This document shows, one piece after another, positions 8,451 to 17,746 of a DNA stretch of 64,000 bases. Under the pieces are notes generated by a model that was not told the origin of the DNA, did not search any database, and saw only the letters and a program-made list of their open reading frames with translations. Numbering within the stretch: position 1 is the first letter of the stretch; each line of letters begins with the position of its first letter. The translations under genes were made by a program, and so were the position numbers. The DNA comes from CAZBLK01 sp964492715 (GTDB lineage: Bacteria > Bacillota > Clostridia > Lachnospirales > WRBF01), in NCBI GenBank assembly GCA_964492715.1, contig CAZBLK010000015.1:3103-67102 (forward strand), written 5' to 3'.

Positions 8451-9533
8451 ATGGATAGAGTATACAATTTTTCCGCTGGCCCTTCTGCCTTGCCTATAGA
8501 GGTTTTGGAAAAGGCACAAAAGGAGTTTTTGAACTATAACAATACAGGCATGTCCGTTATGGAAATGAGCCACCGTTCAAAAGCTTACATCGAAATTATC
8601 GAGGGCGCAGAAGCACTTCTTCGTGAAGTAATGAACGTGCCCGAAAACTACAAAGTTCTTTTCCTTCAAGGCGGTGCAAGCCTTCAATTTGCTATGATTC
8701 CGTTTAACCTTTTTAAAAATAAAAAAGCTGACTATGTAAACACAGGCAACTGGTCTTCTGTTGCTATTAAAGAAGCAAAGCGCTTCGGTCAAATTAATGT
8801 CGTTGCCTCAAGCGAGGACAAAAACTTTTCTTATGTTCCTAAATTAGACAAATCAACTTTTGATAAAGAAGCAGACTACTTCCACTACACAATGAACAAC
8901 ACAATTTACGGCACACGCTTTAGGGAATACCCAGAAACAGGTAACGTTCCTTTGGTTTGCGACATGTCAAGCTCTATTCTTTCAGAAGTATACGACGTTT
9001 CTAAATTTGGAATTATTTATGCAGGCGCACAAAAAAACATTGGCCCTGCTGGCGTTACAGTTGTTTTAATTCGTGACGACTTAGTTGGCCATGCAATTGA
9101 AGGCACTCCAACTATGCTTGACTACAAAACACACGCCGACAAAGGCTCTATGCACAACACCCCCCCAACCTATGGCGTTTACCTTGCAAAGCTTGTTTTT
9201 GAATGGATTAAAGAGCGTGGCGGCGTAGCCGAAATTCAAAAAATAAATGAAGAAAAAGCGAGAATAGTATATGAAGCAATTGACAACTCAAAGCTTTTTA
9301 AAACTCTTGTAAACGACCCTCACGACCGTTCGCTTATGAACATTCCTTTTTTCACAGGCAATGACGAGCTTGACGACAAGTTTATTAAAATGTGTTCATC
9401 AAAAGGGCTTGTTACACTTAAAGGCTACAGAACAATTGGCGGCATGAGGGCAAGTATGTACAACGGTTTGCCACTTGAAGGCGCACAAGCTTTAGTTGAA
9501 TGTATAAAACAATTTGATGTTGAAAATAGTTAA
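8451..9533 (+). CDS. serC: Phosphoserine aminotransferase
   Basis: A 360-residue fold-type I PLP enzyme that converts 3-phosphohydroxypyruvate and glutamate to phosphoserine. The N-terminus VYNFSAGPSALP is diagnostic of SerC. The PLP lysine lies in the segment YAGAQKNIGPAGV (about residue 196), and the phosphate-binding pattern MSHRSKAY is near residue 45. The ATG has a GGAGGT site. serA follows 34 bp downstream and then a DUF1015 gene, so this is a serine-biosynthesis operon. Confidence 0.97.
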   Translation: MDRVYNFSAGPSALPIEVLEKAQKEFLNYNNTGMSVMEMSHRSKAYIEIIEGAEALLREVMNVPENYKVLFLQGGASLQFAMIPFNLFKNKKADYVNTGNWSSVAIKEAKRFGQINVVASSEDKNFSYVPKLDKSTFDKEADYFHYTMNNTIYGTRFREYPETGNVPLVCDMSSSILSEVYDVSKFGIIYAGAQKNIGPAGVTVVLIRDDLVGHAIEGTPTMLDYKTHADKGSMHNTPPTYGVYLAKLVFEWIKERGGVAEIQKINEEKARIVYEAIDNSKLFKTLVNDPHDRSLMNIPFFTGNDELDDKFIKMCSSKGLVTLKGYRTIGGMRASMYNGLPLEGAQALVECIKQFDVENS

Positions 9534-9567
9534 TATAAGCAATACAATAAAAGGAGTGAGAAATTAG

Positions 9568-10701
9568 ATGAACAAAATTTTAATGCTAAACAAAATATCA
9601 AAGTCAGGGCTTTCACACCTCGACGAAAAATGTTACGAGGTTTCAACAGATTGTTTAAACCCAGACGGTATTTTATTACGAAGCTTCAACATGCACGACA
9701 TGGAAGTTCCGCAGTCGCTTTTGGCTGTTGCACGTGCTGGCGCAGGTGTAAACAACATTCCGGTTGATAAATATGCCGAGCATGGCATTGTTGTATTCAA
9801 CACACCTGGAGCAAACGCAAACGCTGTTAAAGAGCTTGTGCTTTGTGCGCTTCTTCTTTCTTCCAGGAAAATTTATGAAGGAATTGCTTGGGCGCAATCA
9901 CTACAAGGGCAAGAAGGCGTTGCAAAAACTGTGGAAAGCGGAAAAAGCGATTTTGTTGGCCCAGAAATTCTTGGCAAAAAGCTTGGCGTAGTAGGGCTTG
10001 GCGCAATCGGTGTGCTTGTTGCGGCGGCTGCTAATTCACTTGGAATGGATGTTTTGGGCTACGACCCTTACCTTGACAAGAGCAACGTTTCTGCTTTAAA
10101 GCAAGTTTCTTCGCTTGAAGAAATTTATAAAGAATGTGATTATATTACGCTTCACGTTCCAGCAACTGCTGAAACTAAAGGCATGGTTAATGCTGACACA
10201 ATTTCAAAAATGAAAAAAGGTATGCGAGTTTTAAACTTTTCTCGTGGCGAGCTTGTAAATAACGCTGATATTAAAAAGGCACTTGAAAACGGCGACGTTT
10301 CTTGCTATGTAACTGACTTTCCTACGGAAGAAGTGCTTGGTGTCAAAGGAATTGTTGCAGTTCCGCACCTTGGTGCATCTACACCAGAATCCGAAGAAAA
10401 CTGTGCTGCAATGGCGGCTGTTTCGCTTAAAGCATACATTGAAAACGGAAGCATTAAAAATTCTGTAAATTACCCAAACACAGAGTTAAAAGAAATAGAC
10501 GGAAAGCGTGTTTGCGTGCTGTACAAAAACGATGGCGAAGGGCTTGTTGAAAGGCTTAAAACGCTTTTAAAGTGCGAGCCTATAGCGAACAGCACAAGAG
10601 ACAGCTTTGGCTACACAGTTTTTGATGTTCCAGAATGTAAAGCTGAAATTTGTGAGCAAATTATGAAGCTTGAAAATGTTGTAAAAGTTAGAGTTATTTA
10701 A
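9568..10701 (+). CDS. serA: D-3-phosphoglycerate dehydrogenase
   Basis: A 377-residue D-2-hydroxyacid dehydrogenase that catalyses the first step of serine synthesis. The N-terminal half carries the substrate loop ARAGAGVNNIPV. The Rossmann half has the NAD motif LGVVGLGAIGVLVA (about residues 140-153) and the signature with the catalytic His in VPHLGASTPESEENC (about residue 274). The last 70 residues are compact and ACT-like (VCVLYKNDGEG to VVKVRVI), the short clostridial form without the long allosteric domain. It is co-transcribed with serC upstream and the DUF1015 gene downstream. Confidence 0.95.
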   Translation: MNKILMLNKISKSGLSHLDEKCYEVSTDCLNPDGILLRSFNMHDMEVPQSLLAVARAGAGVNNIPVDKYAEHGIVVFNTPGANANAVKELVLCALLLSSRKIYEGIAWAQSLQGQEGVAKTVESGKSDFVGPEILGKKLGVVGLGAIGVLVAAAANSLGMDVLGYDPYLDKSNVSALKQVSSLEEIYKECDYITLHVPATAETKGMVNADTISKMKKGMRVLNFSRGELVNNADIKKALENGDVSCYVTDFPTEEVLGVKGIVAVPHLGASTPESEENCAAMAAVSLKAYIENGSIKNSVNYPNTELKEIDGKRVCVLYKNDGEGLVERLKTLLKCEPIANSTRDSFGYTVFDVPECKAEICEQIMKLENVVKVRVI

Positions 10702-10822
10702 GAACCTATACTCAAAGTGCAAACTGCCGCTTTGACGGTGTTGCCGCTCTATGCTTCTTCAGTGGCTTAATATTGAGGATATGTTCTAAAACAGCGGCAT
10801 GTGCGGCGTTTGCCCACATGCC
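10701..10822 (+). repeat. Two palindromes between serA and the DUF1015 gene
   Basis: The first is an 87-bp inverted repeat with 14-bp ends, AGAACCTATACTCA (10701-10714) and TGAGGATATGTTCT (10774-10787), matching at 12 of 14 positions and starting on the last base of the serA stop. The second is a perfect 8-bp stem, GGCATGTG (10796-10803) with CACATGCC (10815-10822), ending 10 bp before the next ribosome binding site. They may be a MITE-like insertion plus an intercistronic hairpin that affects mRNA stability or translation. Confidence 0.55.
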
Positions 10823-10847
10823 CTTTAATAATAAAGGAGTGACATCA

Positions 10848-12086
10848 ATGTCTGTAGTAAGACCGTTTAAAGGAGTTCGCCCAACGCCTGCCCTTGCTGA
10901 AAAAGTGGCAGCCCTCCCCTACGACGTAATGAACAGCGACGAAGCTAGGGAAATGGTAGCTGGCAACCCTTATTCTTTTTTGCATGTTGACAAAGCAGAA
11001 ATTGACCTTGATAAGTCAATTGACCTATATGACCAAAAGGTTTACAACAAGGCTGCCGAAAACTTAAACAAAATGATAGGCGAGAAAGTGCTTATTCAAG
11101 ACGAAAAACCTTGCTTCTACATTTATCGCCTAACGATGAACGGACGCTCGCAAACAGGGCTTGTTGCTTGCACGTCAATTGACGAATATTTAAACGGCTT
11201 AATTAAAAAGCACGAGCTTACACGTGCCGACAAAGAAGCCGACAGAATTCGCCACGTTGACATTACAAACGCAAATACAGGGCCAATTTTTTTAACTTAC
11301 CGTTCAAATAAAGAAATTGTTGAAACAATAAATAACTGGGCTAACGATAAAAAGGCAGTATATGACTTCACGGCAGAAGACGGAATAAAACACGAAGCAT
11401 GGGTAATTGATGACGAAGCTGTTATTAGTAAAATACAGGAAGCTTTTTCTAAAGTTTCAAGCCTGTACATTGCAGACGGACACCATAGAAATGCTTCTGC
11501 CGTAAAAGTTGGGCTAATGCGTAGGGAGCAAAACCCAAGCTATGACAAAGAAGCCGAGTTTAACTTTTACCTTTCGGTAATTTTCCCAGACGAACAGCTT
11601 TATATTATGGACTACAACCGCATTTTAAAAGACTTAAACGGCATTTCCCAAGCTGAATTAATGGAAAAGCTGAGCCAAAAGTTTGACATATCGCCGTCAG
11701 AAAACGGCAAACCAGAAAAGCTGCACAGCTTTGGTATGTACATAGGCAACAAATGGTACATGCTTGAAGCAAAACCAGAAATAATTGTAGACGACCCTAT
11801 AGAAGCACTTGATGTTTCTATTTTGCAAAAGCACGTGCTTGCGCCGCTTTTTGACATTGACGACCCAAGGACAAACAAGCGAATTGATTTTGTTGGCGGA
11901 ATACGTGGGCTTGCCGAGCTTGAAAGGCGTGTTGGAAGCGGTGAAATGGCTGTTGCGTTTTCTATGTTCCCAACTTCGATTGATGAGCTTTTGTCTGTTG
12001 CTGATGCAGATAAAATTATGCCGCCAAAATCAACATGGTTCGAGCCAAAGCTACGCTCTGGGTTGTTTATACATTTGTTAAGTTAA
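10848..12086 (+). CDS. DUF1015 family protein in a serine operon
   Basis: A 412-residue DUF1015 protein. The start is the ATG at 10848 with an AAAGGAG site; a longer frame from 10773 runs through the upstream palindrome and has no ribosome binding site. The family opens with VVRPFKGVRPTP and contains the conserved HELTRADKEADRIRH segment (about residues 122-136) and IADGHHR at residues 208-214. The GHHR motif recalls the ParB/Srx-fold free serine kinase SerK (GHHR/GEHR box), so a role in phosphoserine chemistry is conceivable; this is inference. The neighbours are serC and serA, and no phosphoserine phosphatase gene lies in the window. Confidence 0.85.
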   Translation: MSVVRPFKGVRPTPALAEKVAALPYDVMNSDEAREMVAGNPYSFLHVDKAEIDLDKSIDLYDQKVYNKAAENLNKMIGEKVLIQDEKPCFYIYRLTMNGRSQTGLVACTSIDEYLNGLIKKHELTRADKEADRIRHVDITNANTGPIFLTYRSNKEIVETINNWANDKKAVYDFTAEDGIKHEAWVIDDEAVISKIQEAFSKVSSLYIADGHHRNASAVKVGLMRREQNPSYDKEAEFNFYLSVIFPDEQLYIMDYNRILKDLNGISQAELMEKLSQKFDISPSENGKPEKLHSFGMYIGNKWYMLEAKPEIIVDDPIEALDVSILQKHVLAPLFDIDDPRTNKRIDFVGGIRGLAELERRVGSGEMAVAFSMFPTSIDELLSVADADKIMPPKSTWFEPKLRSGLFIHLLS

Positions 12087-12098
12087 GTTTTATATAAT

Positions 12099-12138
12099 AA
12101 TGGGGCGTTGTTGCATAAATGCTTTAAACGCCCCATTT
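12099..12138. terminator. Bidirectional intrinsic terminator
   Basis: The arms AATGGGGCGT and ACGCCCCATT are perfectly complementary around a 20-base loop. It lies between the convergent DUF1015 gene and the aminopeptidase P gene and can serve both. Confidence 0.85.
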
Positions 12139-12218
12139 ATGGTGTTAATTATCTTTTGTATTTTAAAGTAAAAGTTTTAGCGAGAAGCCAAGTCCATCGC
12201 TAAATTTTTCCAAATTCT

Positions 12219-13997
12219 TTACACAGCCCTAGTTTCATTTTTAAGCCACGCCTGTTCCTCCTCATTCATATGTGGCGAAAGCTTTTCATAAACTTGTGCG
12301 TGATAATTGTTAAGCCATTCCTTTTCCTTGCATTTAAGCATTGAAACGTCTACAGCCTCCAAGTCAAACGGACAAAAAGCAACTGTTTCAAACTTCAAAA
12401 ACGTGCCAAATTGTGTAACTTCGTCTTCAACAACTAAAACTGTGTTTTCTGTTCTAATGCCCCACTCGCCCTGCCTATAAATTCCAGGCTCGTTTGAAAG
12501 AAGCATTCCTTTTTCAAGCTTAACATGTGGCGAAGTTAGCCCAATTGATTGCGGCCCTTCATGCACACTTAAAACGTACCCTATGCCGTGCCCTGTGCCA
12601 TGCTTATAGTCAATTCCATGCTCCCACATTGGCTGCCTTGCCAAAATGTCAAGGTTTACGCCTGCCGTGCCGTAAAGAAACTTTGCCATAGCAAGGCTTA
12701 TATGCGACTTTAAAACAAGCGTATAGTCTTTTTTCATTTTGTCGGAAATTTCGCCAACCACAATTGTTCTTGTCATGTCGGTTGTGCCGTCAAGATATTG
12801 CCCGCCGCTGTCAACAAGAAGGAATCCTTTTGGCTGAATTTTTGCACTTTCTCCAACTTCTGGGTTATAGTGTGCAAGTGCAGCGTTTGCCATGTATGCG
12901 GCAATTGTTGAAAAGCTTGCGCCCATAAAAAGCTCTTGCTCCGAGCGAAGCTCAATAAGCTTTTGATGAATGTCTTTTTCGTCAATGCTTTCTGTTTTTA
13001 CAGCTTCCTTCACCCATTTAATAAACTTTGCAACAGCAACGCCGTCTTTAATTTGGCTGTTCCTAATGTTTTTAATTTCAACTTCGTTTTTACATGCCTT
13101 AAGCTTTGCTGTAAGGTCTATACCTTCTGCAATTTCAAGCTTTTTCGACAACGAGTTAACTATTAAAGAGTTTGTAGTGCTTGGGTTTAAGTAAATTCTT
13201 TCGGGTTTGTCGTAAGACTTAAAAAAATCCATTGCTTCTTCATAGCTTTTTAAAATAACTCCGTCTGCCAAAAGGTTTTGTTTAAGCGCAGGTTCAAGCT
13301 TTGTTTCGTCTATAAAAAGGTACGCCTTATCCATTGTTAAAAAGCTAAACGCAAAAGAAACAGGCAAATGCTCAATGTCACCACCCCTGTAGTTGTAAAT
13401 CCATGCAATGTCTTCAAGCGCTGTAATTATATAAGAAGCTACAGCTTCCTTTTTCATTTCGGCACGCACTTCGGAAAGCTTTTCAGCTCTACTTTTTCCA
13501 GCGTAGCATAGCTCATGCTCAAACGTTTTACCCCAAGATTGTTTAGGTCTGTCTGCCCAAATTTCACCAACAAGGTCAACATCAAGCTTTAGAGTAACGT
13601 TCTTTTTTCTAAGGTTGGTAAGGTATTTTTTGTAAAGCGCAACTGGGACTGTCCGCCCGTCTACACCAACTACTTCACCTTCACCCATGTTTTCAAAAAG
13701 CCATTCTTCAACTGTTGGATACCCTTCTGTTTGCATTTTTTGAAGTTTAATTGTGCTGTCTTTAAGTTCTGTTTCAGCTTGAATAAAGTATCTTCCGTCT
13801 GTCCAAAGCCCTGCCTCTTTTTGTGTAACAACAAGTGTACCAGTCGAACCTGTAAAGCCCGAAGCCCATTGCCTAGCCTTCCAATGCTCGCACACATATT
13901 CGCTTGTGTGTGCATCACCACTTTGAACTATATATGCGTCGATGCCCTCACGCTTCATTAGTCTTCTTAAAGCCTCAAGTTTTTCTATTGTTTTCAT
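12219..13997 (-). CDS. Aminopeptidase P family (M24B) Xaa-Pro peptidase, long form
   Basis: A 592-residue M24B metallopeptidase, longer than E. coli PepP and similar to the three-domain eukaryotic-type XPNPEP1 form. Two creatinase-like N-terminal domains (about residues 1-300) precede the pita-bread catalytic domain. Metal ligands can be read as VDSGGQYLDGTTDMTRT (two Asp, about residues 402-413), HGTGHGIGY (His), NEPGIY (Glu) and GIRTENT (Glu). It removes N-terminal residues preceding proline. It starts 30 bp after the GPH symporter gene on the same strand, so it may be the last gene of the glycoside operon, although the function does not obviously fit. Confidence 0.93.
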   Translation of the reverse strand: MKTIEKLEALRRLMKREGIDAYIVQSGDAHTSEYVCEHWKARQWASGFTGSTGTLVVTQKEAGLWTDGRYFIQAETELKDSTIKLQKMQTEGYPTVEEWLFENMGEGEVVGVDGRTVPVALYKKYLTNLRKKNVTLKLDVDLVGEIWADRPKQSWGKTFEHELCYAGKSRAEKLSEVRAEMKKEAVASYIITALEDIAWIYNYRGGDIEHLPVSFAFSFLTMDKAYLFIDETKLEPALKQNLLADGVILKSYEEAMDFFKSYDKPERIYLNPSTTNSLIVNSLSKKLEIAEGIDLTAKLKACKNEVEIKNIRNSQIKDGVAVAKFIKWVKEAVKTESIDEKDIHQKLIELRSEQELFMGASFSTIAAYMANAALAHYNPEVGESAKIQPKGFLLVDSGGQYLDGTTDMTRTIVVGEISDKMKKDYTLVLKSHISLAMAKFLYGTAGVNLDILARQPMWEHGIDYKHGTGHGIGYVLSVHEGPQSIGLTSPHVKLEKGMLLSNEPGIYRQGEWGIRTENTVLVVEDEVTQFGTFLKFETVAFCPFDLEAVDVSMLKCKEKEWLNNYHAQVYEKLSPHMNEEEQAWLKNETRAV

Positions 13998-14027
13998 AAA
14001 TAACCTCCGTTTTAATTAGATAATAAG

Positions 14028-15398
14028 TTATAACAGTTCGCCTCTAGCCTTCAACTCACCAACAATTTTTTCATACATTTTTCTATCAATTCGATATTTT
14101 GCTCTATACAAAATGTACCCAGCCAAAATACAGACAATCGGCAAAACAAGCATTGCCATTTTCATTATCAAAAGCCCATCTTGAGAAACATCTGCGGCAG
14201 TTTCAGCGTCCTTTATGCCAGAAATTATTACTACAACGCTTACAATTCCGCTTGAAATTGCACCACCCATTTTGTTTATAAAAGGCTGAACAGAAAAAGT
14301 AACGCTGTCGTTACGCTTGCCAAGTTTCCAGTGCCCATACTCTACCGTGTCCGCCAAAAACATAAGCATAAGCAGTTGAATAAAGGCTTGCCCTACAAAA
14401 AGAAGTACACCTGCAATGCCAATAAAAACCATTGTGTGTGTTGGCGCAAGGAAGAAAATTATGTATCCAACAACAACAAGTGTTGTTGCAAAGCCATACA
14501 TGGTTTTTCGTTCCATAAACTTGCTTAACATAGGGAAAATAACTAAAGCCGTAATTTGCGAAACGCCTAAAATTGCGGCAAAAACAGAATACATTCCTTC
14601 GTCGCCGTAGGCATATTTAAAAAAATAAATTCCAAAGCCTGTTGTCGTCATGTAACCAATCATAAAAAGCGCCATAGAAATTGCTGTAAAAAGAAGCTGG
14701 TCGTTTTTAAAAATTGCGTTGACCATGCCAGAAAGCGTAGTGTGCCCTTCGCTTTTAATTATTTTCTTTGGCTCTTTTACACCAAAAAGCGTTATCAGCT
14801 GCCCTAGCCACATTATGCAAGCCAAAATTATAGCAAACAAAAAGTATCCTTTTTGCATACTTCCAAAAGCATTTCCCAAAGCAGTTGTTATCGGAACAAT
14901 GCCGACAACGACAAAAAACATTCCAACGTTTGCACAAATTCTTGCTATAGAGCCAATTTTTTCACGCTCCTTTTGGTCTAGCGTAAGCGATGGAAGAAGC
15001 GACCAGTAGGAAATGTCGTTTGCTGTAAAGCTAACGCCCCAAGCCAAATAAACAACTGCAAAAACAGCTATATACGCCGAGCCTGAAAAACCGAAATCTG
15101 TGAAAATCAGCACAGTAAAAATGCCTGAAAGAAAAGCCCCTATAGCTATCCACGGCTTAAACTTTCCAAAACGTGATTTAGTGTTGTCTACAATTACGCC
15201 CATTACAGGGTCGTTCAGTGCGTCAAAGATTCTGGCAAAAAGCACAATTGCTGTAATCCACCAAAGTGTTGAAGTTGGAAGCTTTACAATATCCGTTAAA
15301 TAAAAAATCAAATACATGCTGACAATTGAGTAAACCATGTCTCTGCCAATTGTCCCCAAGCCAAAGGTGTACCTGTTGCGCTTTGATACTTTGTCCAT
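14028..15398 (-). CDS. GPH-family sugar:cation symporter (MelB-like)
   Basis: A 456-residue transporter with about 12 membrane helices, of the glycoside-pentoside-hexuronide:cation symporter family. The family signature is visible near residues 50-75 (ARIFDALNDPVMGVIVDNTKS), including the aspartates that bind cation and sugar in MelB, and SRFGKFKPWI follows in the first cytoplasmic loop. It lies 17 bp downstream of the alpha-galactosidase gene in the glycoside operon and is the only transporter there. It probably imports melibiose, raffinose or isomaltose-type oligosaccharides in unphosphorylated form. Confidence 0.93.
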   Translation of the reverse strand: MDKVSKRNRYTFGLGTIGRDMVYSIVSMYLIFYLTDIVKLPTSTLWWITAIVLFARIFDALNDPVMGVIVDNTKSRFGKFKPWIAIGAFLSGIFTVLIFTDFGFSGSAYIAVFAVVYLAWGVSFTANDISYWSLLPSLTLDQKEREKIGSIARICANVGMFFVVVGIVPITTALGNAFGSMQKGYFLFAIILACIMWLGQLITLFGVKEPKKIIKSEGHTTLSGMVNAIFKNDQLLFTAISMALFMIGYMTTTGFGIYFFKYAYGDEGMYSVFAAILGVSQITALVIFPMLSKFMERKTMYGFATTLVVVGYIIFFLAPTHTMVFIGIAGVLLFVGQAFIQLLMLMFLADTVEYGHWKLGKRNDSVTFSVQPFINKMGGAISSGIVSVVVIISGIKDAETAADVSQDGLLIMKMAMLVLPIVCILAGYILYRAKYRIDRKMYEKIVGELKARGELL

Positions 15399-15415
15399 AA
15401 ACGCCCCCTACTCTG

Positions 15416-17746
15416 CTACTTTTCTTCCGAAACATAAAGATTTGAGCCAAAGTCACCCAAAAGCCTAGTGTTTTTGTTGTAATACGTTCCAATAAATTGG
15501 TTGTTTAAAAGCACGCCTGCTTCCAGCATGTCGCCGTAACATGTGTATTCCTCTACACAATCTGTAAGGCAAAAAAACTTGCCGACTGTTCGTAGAATAA
15601 AACCGTCTGGGTTTAGCTCTATAGGCAAAATGTGTTTAACAAGCCCCCCAAACCGCTTTATGTAAAGGCTTTGCGGCTTAGTAGCTATTGTGTATTCCTT
15701 GTCTTTTAAAAGCCCTTTAACGCACAAATAATCAAAGCCTTCGCTTGCAGTTGCAACAGTTTGAAAAAAACCAGAAACAGCTTTGCTTCCGTCTCGTTCA
15801 ACGCATTGCCACTTTACTTTGTTGTCCTTTTCGGTTTGAAGCCTGCTAAAAGTTCCGAATTGCAGCGTTTTTCTGTGCCTTTTGTAAAACTCAATCTGTT
15901 CTTTAATTTCCTTTTTTTCAACATAGGTCAAATGCTTTGTGTCAAGCTCGTAGCCCAAAGCACCAAAGCTTGCAACGTTAAACCTAGTTGAAAGTGGCGT
16001 TACACGCAACGTTTGCTGGTGAGGTGCCATTGAAACATGCGCCCCCATAGTGGAAATTGGGTAAAGGTACGACAGCCCTCCTTGAATTTTCAGCCGTTCC
16101 ACAGGGTCGGTGTCGTCCGAAGCCCAAATTTGCGGCGAAAAGCACAACATGCCTAGGTCAAAACGGTTGCCGCCGCTTGAACAGCTTTCTAACAAAATGT
16201 GCGGACGGCTTGTAAAAATTCGGTTTAAAACATCATACAGCCCTAAAATGTACCTGTGGAAAAACTCACCCATGCTTTTGACGTGTTCAGAATAAGCGTC
16301 GCTTATATGGCGGTTCATGTCCCACTTTACGTATGAAACTTTGGCTTCGTCCAAAATCCTCCCTACGTTTTCCACTATATAGTCACGCACTTTTTCGTTG
16401 CACAAATCAAGCACAAGTTGGTTACGCCCAAGTGTTGGCTTTTTGTTTGGGGTTTTTACAGCAAAGTCTGGGTTGTTTTTAAAAAGCTCGCTGTTTTCGT
16501 TCACCATTTCTGGTTCAAACCACAAACCAAACCCCATTCCCAAACTCCGAACTTTTTCGGCAAAGCCCGAAATTCCGCTTGGAAGTTTTTTTCTATTCAC
16601 GCTGTAGTCGCCCAAACCTGCATTGTCGCTGTTTCTTTCGCCAAACCAACCATCATCAAGAACAAAAAGCTCTACGCCCATTTTCTTTGCTTGCTTTGCA
16701 AGTCTAAAAAGCTTACGCTCATTGAACTTAAAAAAATGTGCTTCCCAGTTGTTTATAAGAACAGGGCGTTCTTTACCCTTCCATTCCCCTCTTACAACAT
16801 GCTCGTTTACAAAGCTGTGAAAATTTTGGCTCATACCGTTAAAACCATTTTGGCTAAACGTCATTACGGCTTCTGGCGTTTCAAACCTTTCACCTTTTTC
16901 AAGCACCCATTCAAAACAGTGCGGGTTTATGCCGACCATTACACGAACTAAGTCGTTGTGTGCAAGCTCGGCTGCACCAAAGTGGTTGCCGCTGTAAACA
17001 AGGTTAAAGCCGTAAACTGCGCCGTATTCCTCGGTTGAGGCTTCTTCGGCAATTAAAAACCCTGCGTTGTGGCGGTTGCTCGAGTTACCTGTTGTTGACG
17101 AGTTAACATACATTCCGTATTGCAGCTTGCGGTCGTGGCGGTGTGCTTCTTTAATCCAACCACCGTCAAAAGTAATTAGCTTGTAGCCTTTGTTAGGCAT
17201 GTCAACCATCATGCTCATAATTCGTCGGATAGTAACGGCACGTTCGTTTTCATTTCGCAAAACGGCACGGCGTGTAATGACATTTGTTTTTTCGTACACT
17301 GTGTAAAACAAGTCAAGCTTTACGTTATTCGACGTTTCCCCAAGAGTAATTTTAAGCGTCACACAATCCTCTTTTTCGCCGTATGACGTTGGAAGCGTTT
17401 CACACTTTACGTTGCCCTCAACAATTTCATGCGACTTGTATACAAAGTCACACGTAAAAGTTCCATCAGGCATTTTTGCTTCAATTGGGCTTTGGCGAAA
17501 GTCGCCGCACCCAATGCCAGACCATTCAAGCGGCACAATGTCAAGGCTGTACGCTGTGTCTGATTGGTCATAAGAAACAGACGAGCCTGTCATTGCTGTG
17601 TTTTTAAACGTCACTGCTGAAATGTCTTGCTCTTTAAGCTTTGCGCCGTAATAAACATGTTCAAGGTGCGAAAACTTGCCCACCTTAAAAATGTAGCTTG
17701 TTTCTAAAGTGTCTAGCCAAAAAATGTCGCCCTCCACATATATCAT
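15416..17746 (-). CDS. GH36 alpha-galactosidase
   Basis: A 776-residue cytoplasmic enzyme with no signal peptide, of normal GH36 length. The N-terminal beta-sandwich domain is followed by a TIM barrel (about residues 320-650) and a small C-terminal beta domain. The nucleophile aspartate sits in YVKWDMNRHISD and the acid/base aspartate in WASDDTDPVERL; LESCSSGGNRFDLGML is the usual substrate-binding segment. It hydrolyses terminal alpha-1,6-galactose from melibiose and raffinose-family sugars. The start codon overlaps the stop of the GH13 gene by 4 bp (ATGA), showing translational coupling. Confidence 0.95.
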   Translation of the reverse strand: MIYVEGDIFWLDTLETSYIFKVGKFSHLEHVYYGAKLKEQDISAVTFKNTAMTGSSVSYDQSDTAYSLDIVPLEWSGIGCGDFRQSPIEAKMPDGTFTCDFVYKSHEIVEGNVKCETLPTSYGEKEDCVTLKITLGETSNNVKLDLFYTVYEKTNVITRRAVLRNENERAVTIRRIMSMMVDMPNKGYKLITFDGGWIKEAHRHDRKLQYGMYVNSSTTGNSSNRHNAGFLIAEEASTEEYGAVYGFNLVYSGNHFGAAELAHNDLVRVMVGINPHCFEWVLEKGERFETPEAVMTFSQNGFNGMSQNFHSFVNEHVVRGEWKGKERPVLINNWEAHFFKFNERKLFRLAKQAKKMGVELFVLDDGWFGERNSDNAGLGDYSVNRKKLPSGISGFAEKVRSLGMGFGLWFEPEMVNENSELFKNNPDFAVKTPNKKPTLGRNQLVLDLCNEKVRDYIVENVGRILDEAKVSYVKWDMNRHISDAYSEHVKSMGEFFHRYILGLYDVLNRIFTSRPHILLESCSSGGNRFDLGMLCFSPQIWASDDTDPVERLKIQGGLSYLYPISTMGAHVSMAPHQQTLRVTPLSTRFNVASFGALGYELDTKHLTYVEKKEIKEQIEFYKRHRKTLQFGTFSRLQTEKDNKVKWQCVERDGSKAVSGFFQTVATASEGFDYLCVKGLLKDKEYTIATKPQSLYIKRFGGLVKHILPIELNPDGFILRTVGKFFCLTDCVEEYTCYGDMLEAGVLLNNQFIGTYYNKNTRLLGDFGSNLYVSEEK

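Noticed and set aside
16418..16951. 177-codon plus-strand frame
   Set aside because: It is antisense to the GH36 catalytic domain, and the amino acid pattern is not protein-like.
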